DNA from: a virus
Strand: one strand, 5' to 3'
DNA length: 25,512 bases
Virus record (IMG/VR): IMGVR_UViG_3300042459_000217
Span: 1 to 25,512 of that record
Under the pieces are notes generated by a model, which was given only the letters and a program-made list of their open reading frames with translations, searched no databases and was not told where the DNA came from. This document shows, piece after piece, positions 13,320-21,412 of this stretch. How positions within the stretch are numbered: position 1 is the first letter of the stretch; every line of letters starts with the position of its first letter. Position numbers and translations under genes: made by a program.

Positions 13320-13712
13320 ATGGCAAAAGTAATTTGGATACCTGGAAGCATTGGGGAACTACTTGATAAAGTGAGCATCCTCAATATTAAACGTGTCATG
13401 ATTAGTGACACAGAGAAGCTAGCAATGGTAAAGGATGAGCTACAAGAGTTAATGGATGTAGCCACACCTTTTTTAGAAAACAAAGAAGTAGAAGAGCTGT
13501 ACGATCTTCTCCTAATGGTGAACAAAAATCTATGGGATGTAGAAGATGTCCTGAGAAAAATGGAAGCTAACAAACAATTTGATGAAGAATTTATTGCAAA
13601 AGCCAGAAGTGTCTATTTCCTTAATGACAGACGATTTGAACTGAAGAGTAAGATCAATGGTGCTATGGGATCTAGAATAAACGAGGTGAAACAATATGTG
13701 AATTATCAATGA
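13320..13712 (+). CDS. DUF6165-like protein
   Basis: A 130-residue protein with the opening PGSIGELLDKVSILNIKR, which matches my memory of the conserved N terminus of family DUF6165 (S-x-GELLDK-x-x-IL-x-IK). The rest is a long alpha-helical array (KLAMVKDELQELMDVA, FDEEFIAKARSVYFLNDRR). Function of the family is unknown; members often lie in surface-polysaccharide loci, so finding one next to a primase is odd. The start is 16 bases after a terminator, so a promoter should lie within or before the terminator. The stop overlaps the primase start (ATGA). Confidence 0.75.
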   Translation: MAKVIWIPGSIGELLDKVSILNIKRVMISDTEKLAMVKDELQELMDVATPFLENKEVEELYDLLLMVNKNLWDVEDVLRKMEANKQFDEEFIAKARSVYFLNDRRFELKSKINGAMGSRINEVKQYVNYQ

Positions 13713-14722
13713 TTACTGGGGAGAAAAAAGTATTCGAACAACTAAATTTTGAAACTGTACTTTCTAAAATATCTGAGTATGATATATTCAGATGGTACAT
13801 GCCTAATAAGAAGTGGGAAGTTAATAGAACAACTTATTCTCCATTCAGAAATGAATCTAGGCCCTCTTTCACAATCTATTCTAAAGATGGTAGATTATTC
13901 TATCTTGACTTTTCAGATCCACACTACAGAGGCAATTGCTTTAATTTCATAATGCAGTTGTTTAATGTTAGTCATATTGAATGTTTAGAAATGATAGATA
14001 AAGATTTTAATCTAGGAATCAGAATAAAGAAAAGAGATGATCTACCTAGTCATACAGAGATTGTTTCTAAGTATAAACAGCCTGAGAAGTTAGAAAAGAA
14101 GTATTCACACATTCAAGTGATCACTAGAAAATTCACTAACGAAGAGCTAGAATACTGGAATCAATATCATCAAGACATACAAGATCTAAAGGATAATAAC
14201 ATCTATTCTATCAAGAAACTTTATTTGAATAGAAGCATCATCCATCTTAAAGAAACTGAACTTAGGTTTGGTTACTTCTATGATGGTCATTGGAAGATTT
14301 ATAGACCTTTCAGCAAAGATTCTAAATGGTTTCCCAACAATACACCAATCACTGCTATGGATGGTAAGGATAATCTTGACAAAACCAAGATGGCTTTCAT
14401 AAACAAAAGTAAGAAAGACTATATGGTGATGAAGAAGATCTATCCTCATTCATGCGCTGTTCAAAACGAAGGAGTGGCTTGCTTCTCTGAAGAAAATATT
14501 GACTTCTTGAAACACAACTCAAGCAGCCAAATCCTTTCTTTTGACAGTGATGTTCCTGGTGTAAAGAATTCTAAAATGGTAACAGAGATGTTCAACTTTG
14601 ACTATTGTAATGTACCAAGGTACTATCTACAAGAAGGAATCAAAGATTGGGCAGATCTGGCAAAGAAGTATGGAATGCAAATTATTGAACATTATTTAAA
14701 ACAAAAATTTATAATACCATGA
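13709..14722 (+). CDS. DnaG-like primase with a zinc-less CHC2-type N terminus
   Basis: A 337-residue primase candidate that would make RNA primers for PolB. N-terminal YSPFRNESRPSF (43-54) followed by FYLDFSD (64-70) is the CHC2 zinc-domain pattern, but the Cys/His ligands are absent; only C77 is near. The C-terminal TOPRIM domain has E254 in VQNEG, the acidic pair D279-x-D281 in SFDSDVPG and D313/D316 in IKDWADL, the usual Mg-binding set. The length is short of the roughly 600-residue bacterial DnaG, as it lacks a helicase-binding C-terminal domain. Coupled to the DUF6165-like gene by ATGA, and to the next gene the same way. Confidence 0.82.
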   Translation: MITGEKKVFEQLNFETVLSKISEYDIFRWYMPNKKWEVNRTTYSPFRNESRPSFTIYSKDGRLFYLDFSDPHYRGNCFNFIMQLFNVSHIECLEMIDKDFNLGIRIKKRDDLPSHTEIVSKYKQPEKLEKKYSHIQVITRKFTNEELEYWNQYHQDIQDLKDNNIYSIKKLYLNRSIIHLKETELRFGYFYDGHWKIYRPFSKDSKWFPNNTPITAMDGKDNLDKTKMAFINKSKKDYMVMKKIYPHSCAVQNEGVACFSEENIDFLKHNSSSQILSFDSDVPGVKNSKMVTEMFNFDYCNVPRYYLQEGIKDWADLAKKYGMQIIEHYLKQKFIIP

Positions 14723-14910
14723 GCGGAGAAGTAAAAGAGTTAGTGGCATGGTGCGCAGAGCGTGCCAAAAATTGCCCATCATTAAAAGAAGAGATACAAG
14801 ATCTGCTAGACCTAGCAATCAATGAGATTGAAGAAGGAGGATCAATGTATCATGAAATAAGCCTATGCATGGCAGATGTAGAAGAACTAATCAAAGAAAA
14901 CTGTAATTAA
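14719..14910 (+). CDS. Small acidic helical protein, 63 aa
   Basis: A 63-residue acidic protein starting in an ATGA overlap with the primase. It reads as helices (EVKELVAWCAERAKN, SLKEEIQDLLDLAINEIEEGG, MYHEISLCMADVEELIKEN), with three of four cysteines lying in helix-like segments. No metal-binding spacing is clear. Position between primase and a DUF932-like gene suggests a replication-region accessory. Function unknown. Confidence 0.7.
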   Translation: MSGEVKELVAWCAERAKNCPSLKEEIQDLLDLAINEIEEGGSMYHEISLCMADVEELIKENCN

Positions 14911-14912
14911 TT

Positions 14913-15716
14913 ATGTCAACTTATTCAACAACTAAATATTTTCTCACAGGTACGGAACTTCCTAAAGAAACAAGAACATATAAGCCTGTTTCACATGGTC
15001 AACTAATTGACCTCACCCTGGAGAGCATTCATCAAGCAGGATTTAAGCTTGAATCAGAAAAGTATTCTGCTGCAAGAGATGGTAATGTCGCTAACGGTAG
15101 ATTCACAATCAGTAACGTAGCTGATAGAGAGATGCAGCTACAGATTGGATGGCAGAACAGCTATGACAAAAGTCTTAGTTTAAAGTTTGCTATTGGTACA
15201 CAAATCATTGTTTGTCAAAACGGAATGGTTAGTGGTGACTATGGTGCATTCAAAAGAAAGCATCAAGGGGATGTACAAGAGTTTACACCAAGTGCTATTG
15301 TAGAATACATTAAAGCTGCTGGTGATGGATTTAGAAAGATGCAGAATGAGCGTGAGCTTATGAAGCATGTTCAGATTGATGCTCGTGTAACAGCTGAGCT
15401 TGTAGGAAGAATGATTCTTGAAAAAGAATTTATTGAATCTACACAAGTAAACATCATCAAGCGTGAGTTGAAGAAACCAACGTTTGATTATGGTGCTCCA
15501 GAAAGCTTATGGGAGTTGTATCAATACACTACGTATGCTATGAAAGATGTGCATCCAACACTATGGATGGGTAATCACGTTGATGCTCACGAGTTCTTTG
15601 TAAATGCATCTGGTGAGATAAAAAGTAAATCAATTAACATTTCATTCGAAGAGTCTCCAGTTAGGAGACAGTTGACAATCTTTGATCAAATCGCAGAAGC
15701 AGATGTTGTGGGATAA
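14913..15716 (+). CDS. DUF932-like phage protein
   Basis: A 267-residue protein with AATTAATT-ATG leader. The features that recall DUF932 phage and plasmid proteins are the central FAIGTQIIVCQNGMVSGDYGAF segment (about 92-113; positions given instead of more sequence), with a V-C-x-N core, and the preceding WQNSYDKSLSLK. The C-terminal part (LWELYQYTTYAMKDV and HEFF) is helical. The role of the family is not established; it occurs with mobile elements and phages. The stop overlaps the next gene by 14 bases, so co-expression with the UDG-like protein is likely. Confidence 0.72.
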   Translation: MSTYSTTKYFLTGTELPKETRTYKPVSHGQLIDLTLESIHQAGFKLESEKYSAARDGNVANGRFTISNVADREMQLQIGWQNSYDKSLSLKFAIGTQIIVCQNGMVSGDYGAFKRKHQGDVQEFTPSAIVEYIKAAGDGFRKMQNERELMKHVQIDARVTAELVGRMILEKEFIESTQVNIIKRELKKPTFDYGAPESLWELYQYTTYAMKDVHPTLWMGNHVDAHEFFVNASGEIKSKSINISFEESPVRRQLTIFDQIAEADVVG

Positions 15717-16422
15717 ATTCAAAGATCACTTTCATGAGAGTTGGCATGATGTAATGCGTCCATTTATTGAGAGTGAAGAATGTGATGCAATCTATGAACA
15801 TTTGAAAACAGAATCTAGGAGGGGTAAGAAAATTGCCCCTCTTTCTTCTGTTACTTATAAATGTTTTAAAGTAACACCTTTGAATGAAATGAAGGTGGTG
15901 GTGCTAGGTATGTGTCCTTATCACACGCAGTTAAATGGCCTGCCAGTGGCAGATGGTTTGTTAATGGGATGTTCTGTTACAGATAAACTTCAGCCTTCAC
16001 TAGAACAGTTTTACAATGCTGTAGAAAAAGATTGCTACAAAGGATTGAATCTGAAATACAAAAAGACTCCTAATGTAGAATATCTAGCTGAACAGGGTGT
16101 ACTGATGCTTAACGCAGCTCTCACTACAGAAATCAATAAAGCTGGTTCTCATTTGAAAATATGGGAACCGTTTATCAAGTACGTATTTGAGAATGCTATT
16201 GCTCCAAGCAGAGTGCCTGTTGTATTTCTAGGTAAAGAAGCTAGTAAGTTTAAACGTTACATGCCTCCGTTAACATGGTCCTTCGAATTGAGTCACCCAG
16301 CTAGTGCTTCTTACAAGAACACTGATTGGGATTCAGAAGGTGTATTCACAAAAGTAAATAGAGTGCTATTAGATGAAAAGAAAACACAAATCTATTGGTT
16401 AGATGAAGATCTACCATTTTAA
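15703..16422 (+). CDS. Uracil-DNA glycosylase-like protein with altered catalytic motif
   Basis: A 239-residue member of the UNG-like fold, which removes uracil from DNA. Motif 1, normally GQDPYH with the water-activating Asp, reads G69-M-C71-P-Y-H74, so the Asp is Cys. The downstream N137 in VLMLNAALT matches the uracil-binding Asn, and H198 in LSHPAS matches the catalytic His of HPSPLS. The fold is thus kept but the key base is changed, so it may be inactive, use another mechanism, or bind DNA or uracil only. I start at ATG 15703; a TTG at 15682 would add seven residues. UDG-like proteins are common in crAss-like phages. Confidence 0.8.
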   Translation: MLWDKFKDHFHESWHDVMRPFIESEECDAIYEHLKTESRRGKKIAPLSSVTYKCFKVTPLNEMKVVVLGMCPYHTQLNGLPVADGLLMGCSVTDKLQPSLEQFYNAVEKDCYKGLNLKYKKTPNVEYLAEQGVLMLNAALTTEINKAGSHLKIWEPFIKYVFENAIAPSRVPVVFLGKEASKFKRYMPPLTWSFELSHPASASYKNTDWDSEGVFTKVNRVLLDEKKTQIYWLDEDLPF

Positions 16423-16434
16423 ACAAAACACATT

Positions 16435-16728
16435 ATGATAACAGAACTAATTAATCCAGAAGATTTAGAGCCAGGAGATGTGGTGATCTATCCATCATTA
16501 ACTGAAATGAGAACAGCAAAAATTGTAAAGAAGCCCGCTAAGGTTACTAAAACCTACACATACGGTCAATATCATTATTACAAATCAGCTAGATGTCTAG
16601 TTAATGTACAAAGTGAATCAATACCTGGGTACAAAATGATACGTAGAGTTCAAAAATTCAGTGTTGATGAGTTCAATGAAACTAAGTATATAAGATTTTG
16701 TAATCCTGTACTTAAACTGATTTATTGA
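16435..16728 (+). CDS. Hypothetical protein, 97 aa
   Basis: A 97-residue basic protein with ACACATT-ATG leader. LEPGDVVIYPS and the following TAKIVKKPAKVTKTYTYGQYHYYKSA look like a small beta-barrel domain of the SH3/KOW type, which often binds nucleic acid or protein. It is isolated by 12 and 16 bases from the UDG-like and rIIA genes. Function unknown; the barrel idea is inference from the strand pattern. Confidence 0.68.
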   Translation: MITELINPEDLEPGDVVIYPSLTEMRTAKIVKKPAKVTKTYTYGQYHYYKSARCLVNVQSESIPGYKMIRRVQKFSVDEFNETKYIRFCNPVLKLIY

Positions 16729-16744
16729 TAAAATTTAAAGCAAA

Positions 16745-19054
16745 ATGATACTAGAAAAACAAAAAGAAGCAATGATCCTTGCTGATGGCGAGGAAAACGA
16801 ATCAATTGGAATGTCTTTAGACTTGGATTCTGCTCAGATTTTGATGCAGATGTTAAGTAAGAATCTCTATTCAGATTCAATAGGCTCAACTATCAGAGAG
16901 TGTGCAAGTAATGCACTAGATAGTCACAGAAGAGCTGGTGTGGAAGATCCAATTGTTGTAAGTTTTAAACTAGATGACAATAACAACTACTACTTCTCTG
17001 TAGAAGACTTTGGTGTTGGTCTAAATGATGATGATGTGAGGAACATTATTAGTAAGTATGGTAAGTCTACCAAACGTAACTCTGATACAGAACTAGGTAT
17101 GATGGGGCTTGGCTTTAAAGCTCCTCTTGCTTACTCATCTAGTTTCTATTTTATCTGTCGTAAAGATAACATAGAACGTAAGTATATGATGTACGAAGGT
17201 GAGGACACAAACACTATTGATCGTCTGTATGAAAGACCTACAGCTGAAGGAAATGGTGTCAAGGTGATTATTCCAGTTAAATGGAGTGATAGGAATAGCT
17301 TCTATAGTAAGATTCAGGAGCAACTGGCTTACTTTGATAGTGTGTATTTTGATGTTACAGCAGGTGGGCACAGTATAGATAACAAATTCACAATCTATCG
17401 TAGTGAGCACTTTCAGTATTCTGAAATGTCAAAGGATGATTACCTCCACATTTGTTTGGACAATGTGTATTATCCATTAGACTTTAACAAGCTTGGTATT
17501 TCTAATTTAGAGTTTCCTGTAGCATTGAGATTTAGTTTGACTGATGGAATCTTCCCAACACCAAACAGAGAAGCCATCAGATATACACAAGAAGCTAAGG
17601 ACATTATTCTCAAAAGATTGGGACAAATGTCTGACTTCTTTATTGAGAAATACAATCGTGAGATGCAAAACTGCTCTACATTCAATCAGGTCGTAGAATA
17701 TTACACCAGTAAGAAAAGAAATGTGGAGATTGTTCCTGGCAAGTCTTTGAACGTTGGTTATCTATCTATCTTCAGTGATGTGGTGATGAATGAGCCTAAG
17801 ATGGAAGGCGTAAAGCATCTTGATCTAAAGAAGCTTGTTGATAAGAATGAATATATTCTAGATGAATACACTGTAACATACATCCTTAACAGAGGAAAGT
17901 TTAAAGAAGTTAAGAGTGGGGGTTACGAAGCAAGTGTTAATAGGAATAATGTTATGGGTGGTAACACATACATGTATTCTTCTAGAATCTCAGAGTTGAA
18001 GAAAGCGTATCTAAGAATTCATTTACAGAATGGTACATTCAACAACTACTACTTTGTAAAGAAGACAGGATCATTCTCTTTGTTTGGAAAAAACAATTCT
18101 ATTTATTCTGTTAATCATTATAAGAATGATAACTACTACAAAATTCTAAATCTCCAAAGTATTCAAAAAAAGTATTGGAGAGAAGCAATTATAGAGTTTC
18201 AGGGTATTGTGAATTCTATGATTTCTGGATTCAAGAATCTTGATGATGTGGTTGTTCCAGACAGATTTATCCAGTCTAGAAAGCAAATTAATGGTAGAAT
18301 AGGAGTGAGTAGACGTGAGAAGCTAGCTGGTGACATCATCGTCAAAGAAGCAAGACAGCTAGAAAGGTTTGTTGATGGTAAGAACTGTAAGTTTGTTCCT
18401 GACACGTGGTCTTTGAAGGATATGCCAAAGAAGAAAACTCTAATAGTTTATGGTCATCATGACAATAGTCTAGATCTTGATAAGTTGTATAGCATCACTT
18501 GTGGTAAAATGAACATCACTATAATTTCGCTATCAACCAAAGAGATAAAAGTACTTGAAGCACTAGAGTTGAACAATGTAATGTCTTATTCAAAATTTAT
18601 GGAGGGTACAAACAAACCATTCAAGAAGCTTGTCACTGCTTATCTAATTAATAAGCTAATGACTGATCAAGCGTATGTTTTCAGAAAATATACTTATCTG
18701 AAAAATATATCAAGTGAGCTAATGAATAAGCTATCATTGCTTGAAGACTACAGAAACAAGAACTATAGAGATGGATCTAATGAGATTTATACAGCTATGC
18801 TTGAATTAGCACAAGAGAATAATCTTTTCGATTACAGTATATACCATGAGTATATACGAATGAAAGAATCGCTCGAAAAGTTGTATTTTCTAAATTCTAT
18901 TCTTGGGTCACTAAATTTCTATTCTTATAACAGTAGTATGTCTCCAGGCGTTGAAAGAGCTATTGTAGACTTGATGAAGTATCACAAATTCAAAGTGAAT
19001 CTTGATCATTACACTCGTCTTGAAGAAGATAAATTAGAAGAACAATTTTGTTAA
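16745..19054 (+). CDS. rIIA-like protein with GHKL ATPase domain
   Basis: A 769-residue protein of the T4 rIIA type. The N-terminal GHKL (Hsp90/MutL/gyrase-type) ATPase shows E52-xxx-N56-A57 in RECASNALDS, the G1 box D88-F-G-x-G92, and the G2 box GMMGLGFKAP (118-127). The remainder is long and rich in tyrosine and asparagine, without further recognised domains. In T4, rIIA with rIIB controls lysis inhibition and resistance to the lambda Rex exclusion system; the biochemical mechanism is unresolved. The next gene is rIIB-like, keeping the T4 gene order. Leader AAATTTAAAGCAAA. A terminator follows. Confidence 0.88.
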   Translation: MILEKQKEAMILADGEENESIGMSLDLDSAQILMQMLSKNLYSDSIGSTIRECASNALDSHRRAGVEDPIVVSFKLDDNNNYYFSVEDFGVGLNDDDVRNIISKYGKSTKRNSDTELGMMGLGFKAPLAYSSSFYFICRKDNIERKYMMYEGEDTNTIDRLYERPTAEGNGVKVIIPVKWSDRNSFYSKIQEQLAYFDSVYFDVTAGGHSIDNKFTIYRSEHFQYSEMSKDDYLHICLDNVYYPLDFNKLGISNLEFPVALRFSLTDGIFPTPNREAIRYTQEAKDIILKRLGQMSDFFIEKYNREMQNCSTFNQVVEYYTSKKRNVEIVPGKSLNVGYLSIFSDVVMNEPKMEGVKHLDLKKLVDKNEYILDEYTVTYILNRGKFKEVKSGGYEASVNRNNVMGGNTYMYSSRISELKKAYLRIHLQNGTFNNYYFVKKTGSFSLFGKNNSIYSVNHYKNDNYYKILNLQSIQKKYWREAIIEFQGIVNSMISGFKNLDDVVVPDRFIQSRKQINGRIGVSRREKLAGDIIVKEARQLERFVDGKNCKFVPDTWSLKDMPKKKTLIVYGHHDNSLDLDKLYSITCGKMNITIISLSTKEIKVLEALELNNVMSYSKFMEGTNKPFKKLVTAYLINKLMTDQAYVFRKYTYLKNISSELMNKLSLLEDYRNKNYRDGSNEIYTAMLELAQENNLFDYSIYHEYIRMKESLEKLYFLNSILGSLNFYSYNSSMSPGVERAIVDLMKYHKFKVNLDHYTRLEEDKLEEQFC

Positions 19055-19075
19055 TTAATTAAAAATCAATAACTT

Positions 19076-19101
19076 AAGGGAGGCTTAGTCCTCCCTTTTT
19101 C
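19076..19101 (+). terminator. Rho-independent terminator
   Basis: AAGGGAGG (19076-19083) pairs perfectly with CCTCCCTT (19090-19097), loop CTTAGT, then TTTT. It lies between rIIA and rIIB, so read-through or a separate promoter must supply rIIB. Confidence 0.87.
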
Positions 19102-19122
19102 ATTTAAAACCAAAACAAAACT

Positions 19123-20604
19123 ATGTCAATTTTCACACTAGATTGGTTCAAATCCAACACAAAAAGAATGCTTGATAATCTAAAGATAGAAGAGCAAGCA
19201 TTGAGAAATAGTTTACTAAGAAGAGAACTAGAAACTTCTTTCAAGCCATACGAGAAACTTAAGCTCGTTAATGATGTGCTTACAGTTGTTTTGAAGGATG
19301 GAGAAGTGCTGTCTAAGCCATCATGTACAATCGATGACTTTAACAATGTAAAGAATGCTAAGGACGAAGTTGAAATCATCACACTGTTCAACAAGAAGCT
19401 TTCCACTGATGAGATGGTTAGAGAAGTGAAACAACAAAAGGTTCTTGCAGACATTTCTTCAAAACTAGAAATGCTATCCAGAATGCAAGACTTTGATGTT
19501 GTAGATGGATCTGTAAAACTGAAGGGTATTAACAGAACAATGCCACAGCTTCTTGTAGAGAAGTTTATTGAGGTGATTTCTTTGTATCAAACTCAGGATA
19601 GTGATCCACACGAAGATGTTTACAAAGACGAAGAATATCTGTCACTAAAGAGATTCTTTATGTGGTGCTGTTTGAATCCTCGTGCTGAGGTTGCTGATGA
19701 GTTGTACAGATTCCTTATAGACAACAGCTTCAGAATAACTAAGCAGGGATTCTTCGTGGCTCTAAGAAACGTTGTTACATTACATGGTTCAAATGAACTT
19801 GTTAAGTTTGTTAGTGAGGTGTACACAAAGATTAAGGCTGTGTGGAAGAAAAGTCCTAATCACTATCATGTTATTCTTTCTCCTGATGGAGAATACAAGT
19901 TCATTCATTACACTGAAATGACAAAAGAATACACTGATAAGTGTGACACTTGTGATGGTACAGGAGATTGGTATGACGAGGAATATGATGAGTATGTAAC
20001 TTGCTATGATTGTGATGGAGAAGGAGAAGTTACTTACACTGATAGAAACTATGAGGGTACAGACCTAGGTGTTCTTACAGATCTTTATTTAGATCTTCCT
20101 AACAGAGCAGAGAACAGATTTACAGATGACTGGACTAAAACATTTGACATTCGTATTGGTCAAGTTGTGAAGATGCCTATGGAAGATTGTAACTGGTCTA
20201 CACAAGATTGTGCTGCTGCTGGTCTTCACTTCACTGCTGATCAAATTCATTATGTAGGATGTGGTGATCAGTCTGTATTGATGCTCATCAACCCCATGAA
20301 GGTTGTTGGTATTGGTACAGCAAAGGGTAGATGCTATGAGTATCTTCCAATCTCCACTGTATCTAGAGATGAAGCAACACAGATTCTTCACGACTTAGAC
20401 TTTAGCACAATTGATCTGGATGAATTCTATGTAGAGAATGAATTAGAATCTCTATCTGAAAGAGCTGAGAAAGCATTTGCTCAAGAAGTTAAGAAATATG
20501 AATTTAATCTCCCTGCCATTTCTTCTTCTGAGATAGGCAATATTGTAAACTCCCTAAAGAAGATGAAAGATGAACTTGGTGATAGAGTTAAACAGGTTCT
20601 ATAA
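19123..20604 (+). CDS. rIIB-like protein with DnaJ-type zinc-finger insert
   Basis: A 493-residue protein; T4 rIIB is about 312. The N terminus (about 1-150) is a charged, mostly helical region. The segment LKRFFMWCCLNP through RITKQGFFVALRNV (about 175-216) resembles the rIIB core, which has an ELYEFL-like helix and a G-x-F-x-A motif. It then has C274-DT-C277-DGTG and C294-YD-C297-DGEG, two CxxCxGxG units typical of the DnaJ central zinc domain, and later IGQVVKMP, CAAAGLHF and LMLINPMKVV, which match the end of rIIB. The insertion of a zinc finger into rIIB is the oddity. Its partner rIIA is upstream. Leader AAACAAAACT-ATG. Confidence 0.85.
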   Translation: MSIFTLDWFKSNTKRMLDNLKIEEQALRNSLLRRELETSFKPYEKLKLVNDVLTVVLKDGEVLSKPSCTIDDFNNVKNAKDEVEIITLFNKKLSTDEMVREVKQQKVLADISSKLEMLSRMQDFDVVDGSVKLKGINRTMPQLLVEKFIEVISLYQTQDSDPHEDVYKDEEYLSLKRFFMWCCLNPRAEVADELYRFLIDNSFRITKQGFFVALRNVVTLHGSNELVKFVSEVYTKIKAVWKKSPNHYHVILSPDGEYKFIHYTEMTKEYTDKCDTCDGTGDWYDEEYDEYVTCYDCDGEGEVTYTDRNYEGTDLGVLTDLYLDLPNRAENRFTDDWTKTFDIRIGQVVKMPMEDCNWSTQDCAAAGLHFTADQIHYVGCGDQSVLMLINPMKVVGIGTAKGRCYEYLPISTVSRDEATQILHDLDFSTIDLDEFYVENELESLSERAEKAFAQEVKKYEFNLPAISSSEIGNIVNSLKKMKDELGDRVKQVL

Positions 20605-20617
20605 TCTCGTCCTAGCG

Positions 20618-20671
20618 TAATAGTTGAAAAATACTATTATATTAGCCAACAAACTCATGTGGGTTTGTTGG
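20618..20671 (+). promoter_or_regulatory. Two tandem hairpins in the leader of the HNH gene
   Basis: TAATAGT (20618-20624) pairs with ACTATTA (20633-20639). CCAACAAACTC (20646-20656) pairs with GGGTTTGTTGG (20661-20671) around loop ATGT, an 11-base stem with one T-G pair. Neither is followed by a T run, so they are leader structures and not terminators. The second ends three bases before AGGA (20675-20678), the likely Shine-Dalgarno site of the HNH gene. They may affect RNA stability, processing or start access. Confidence 0.6.
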
Positions 20672-20686
20672 AAAAGGATTAAAAAG

Positions 20687-21079
20687 ATGAAAAAGAAAGT
20701 AGTAAAAAGAAAAACTAGTTTAAAGATTAAACCAAGAAATGCTGGAACAATGACAGAGAGTGCATTCTGGTCATTCATACGAAGTGCTTTAAGACAAAAG
20801 TCTAGGTGGTGGAAGCCTATCACACTCTGCAAAGAGAATGCTAAGCGTAGCTATCATGGACCAAACAAAAGACAGAAGTATGAATATCAATGTAACTGCT
20901 GTAAAGGATGGTTTCCTGCAACATCTATAAATGTTGATCACATTGTTCCTGCTGGAAATCTTCAAAGAGCGCAAGATCTTCCAGGATTTGTTGAAAGATT
21001 GTTTTGTGAAGTGGACAATTTACAAGTTCTTTGTAAAGACTGCCACGATGAGAAAACAAGAAAAGAATTGAGTAAATAG
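20687..21079 (+). CDS. HNH endonuclease (free-standing, homing-type)
   Basis: A 130-residue zinc-HNH nuclease. The ATG at 20687 was chosen because AGGA stands eight bases upstream; an upstream TTG at 20624 would place the hairpin in the coding sequence. The core is C69-x2-C72 ... V-D84-H85-I-x-P ... N111-LQVLC116-xx-C119-H120, the standard zinc and catalytic layout. Before it is a basic segment (about residues 40-66) that could contact DNA. It has a real Shine-Dalgarno site, unlike most genes here, plus its own leader hairpins and terminator, which suggests a separately acquired gene, as for homing endonucleases. It would cut DNA at unknown sites. Confidence 0.88.
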   Translation: MKKKVVKRKTSLKIKPRNAGTMTESAFWSFIRSALRQKSRWWKPITLCKENAKRSYHGPNKRQKYEYQCNCCKGWFPATSINVDHIVPAGNLQRAQDLPGFVERLFCEVDNLQVLCKDCHDEKTRKELSK

Positions 21080-21108
21080 TATATAGATTGGTTAATTTCT
21101 AGTTAAAG

Positions 21109-21137
21109 CCTTCCCTCATTGAGGGAAGGTTTTTTTA
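21109..21137 (+). terminator. Strong rho-independent terminator
   Basis: CCTTCCCTC (21109-21117) pairs perfectly with GAGGGAAGG (21121-21129) around loop ATT, followed by TTTTTTT. It ends the HNH unit and is the strongest terminator in the window. Confidence 0.92.
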
Positions 21138-21172
21138 TTTGCAATTTCTAACTAAAATGATTATTTTATATC

Positions 21173-21412
21173 ATGATATCAATAAACAAACAGCCATCGT
21201 TCACAGAGGTGTGGCATGAGGGACATGTGGAACATGATGAAGAAATACATAGATTCTGGCTTATACATCCACAAGGAGTTGATCTGAATGGACATGAGTA
21301 TGAGATAGAAGTGAGATGGTTTTTTCAAAGAGTCCCCAGAGAAGTGAGGGCAATGTATCCATTAATTATTAACGCATTTAAACAAAAACTACATGATACA
21401 AGGACAAAGTAA
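21173..21412 (+). CDS. Hypothetical protein, 79 aa
   Basis: A 79-residue protein. The sequence opens MISINKQPSFTEVWHEGHVE, has FWLIHPQGVDLNGHEYEIEVRWFFQRVPREV and ends with a helical MYPLIINAFKQKL. Histidines and tryptophans are frequent, but no ligand set is clear. It follows a terminator by 35 bases and so probably starts a new transcription unit (a candidate promoter lies in 21138-21172, but I see no consensus box). It overlaps the exonuclease gene by 20 bases. Function unknown. Confidence 0.7.
   Translation: MISINKQPSFTEVWHEGHVEHDEEIHRFWLIHPQGVDLNGHEYEIEVRWFFQRVPREVRAMYPLIINAFKQKLHDTRTK

Noticed and set aside
13749-13952. Plus-strand 67-residue frame inside the primase gene
   Set aside because: Shadow frame within the conserved CHC2-like region; no leader and no domain.
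20646-20671. CCAACAAACTC hairpin as a terminator for rIIB
   Set aside because: No T run follows; AAAAGGATT does, with a Shine-Dalgarno site, so it is a leader structure.
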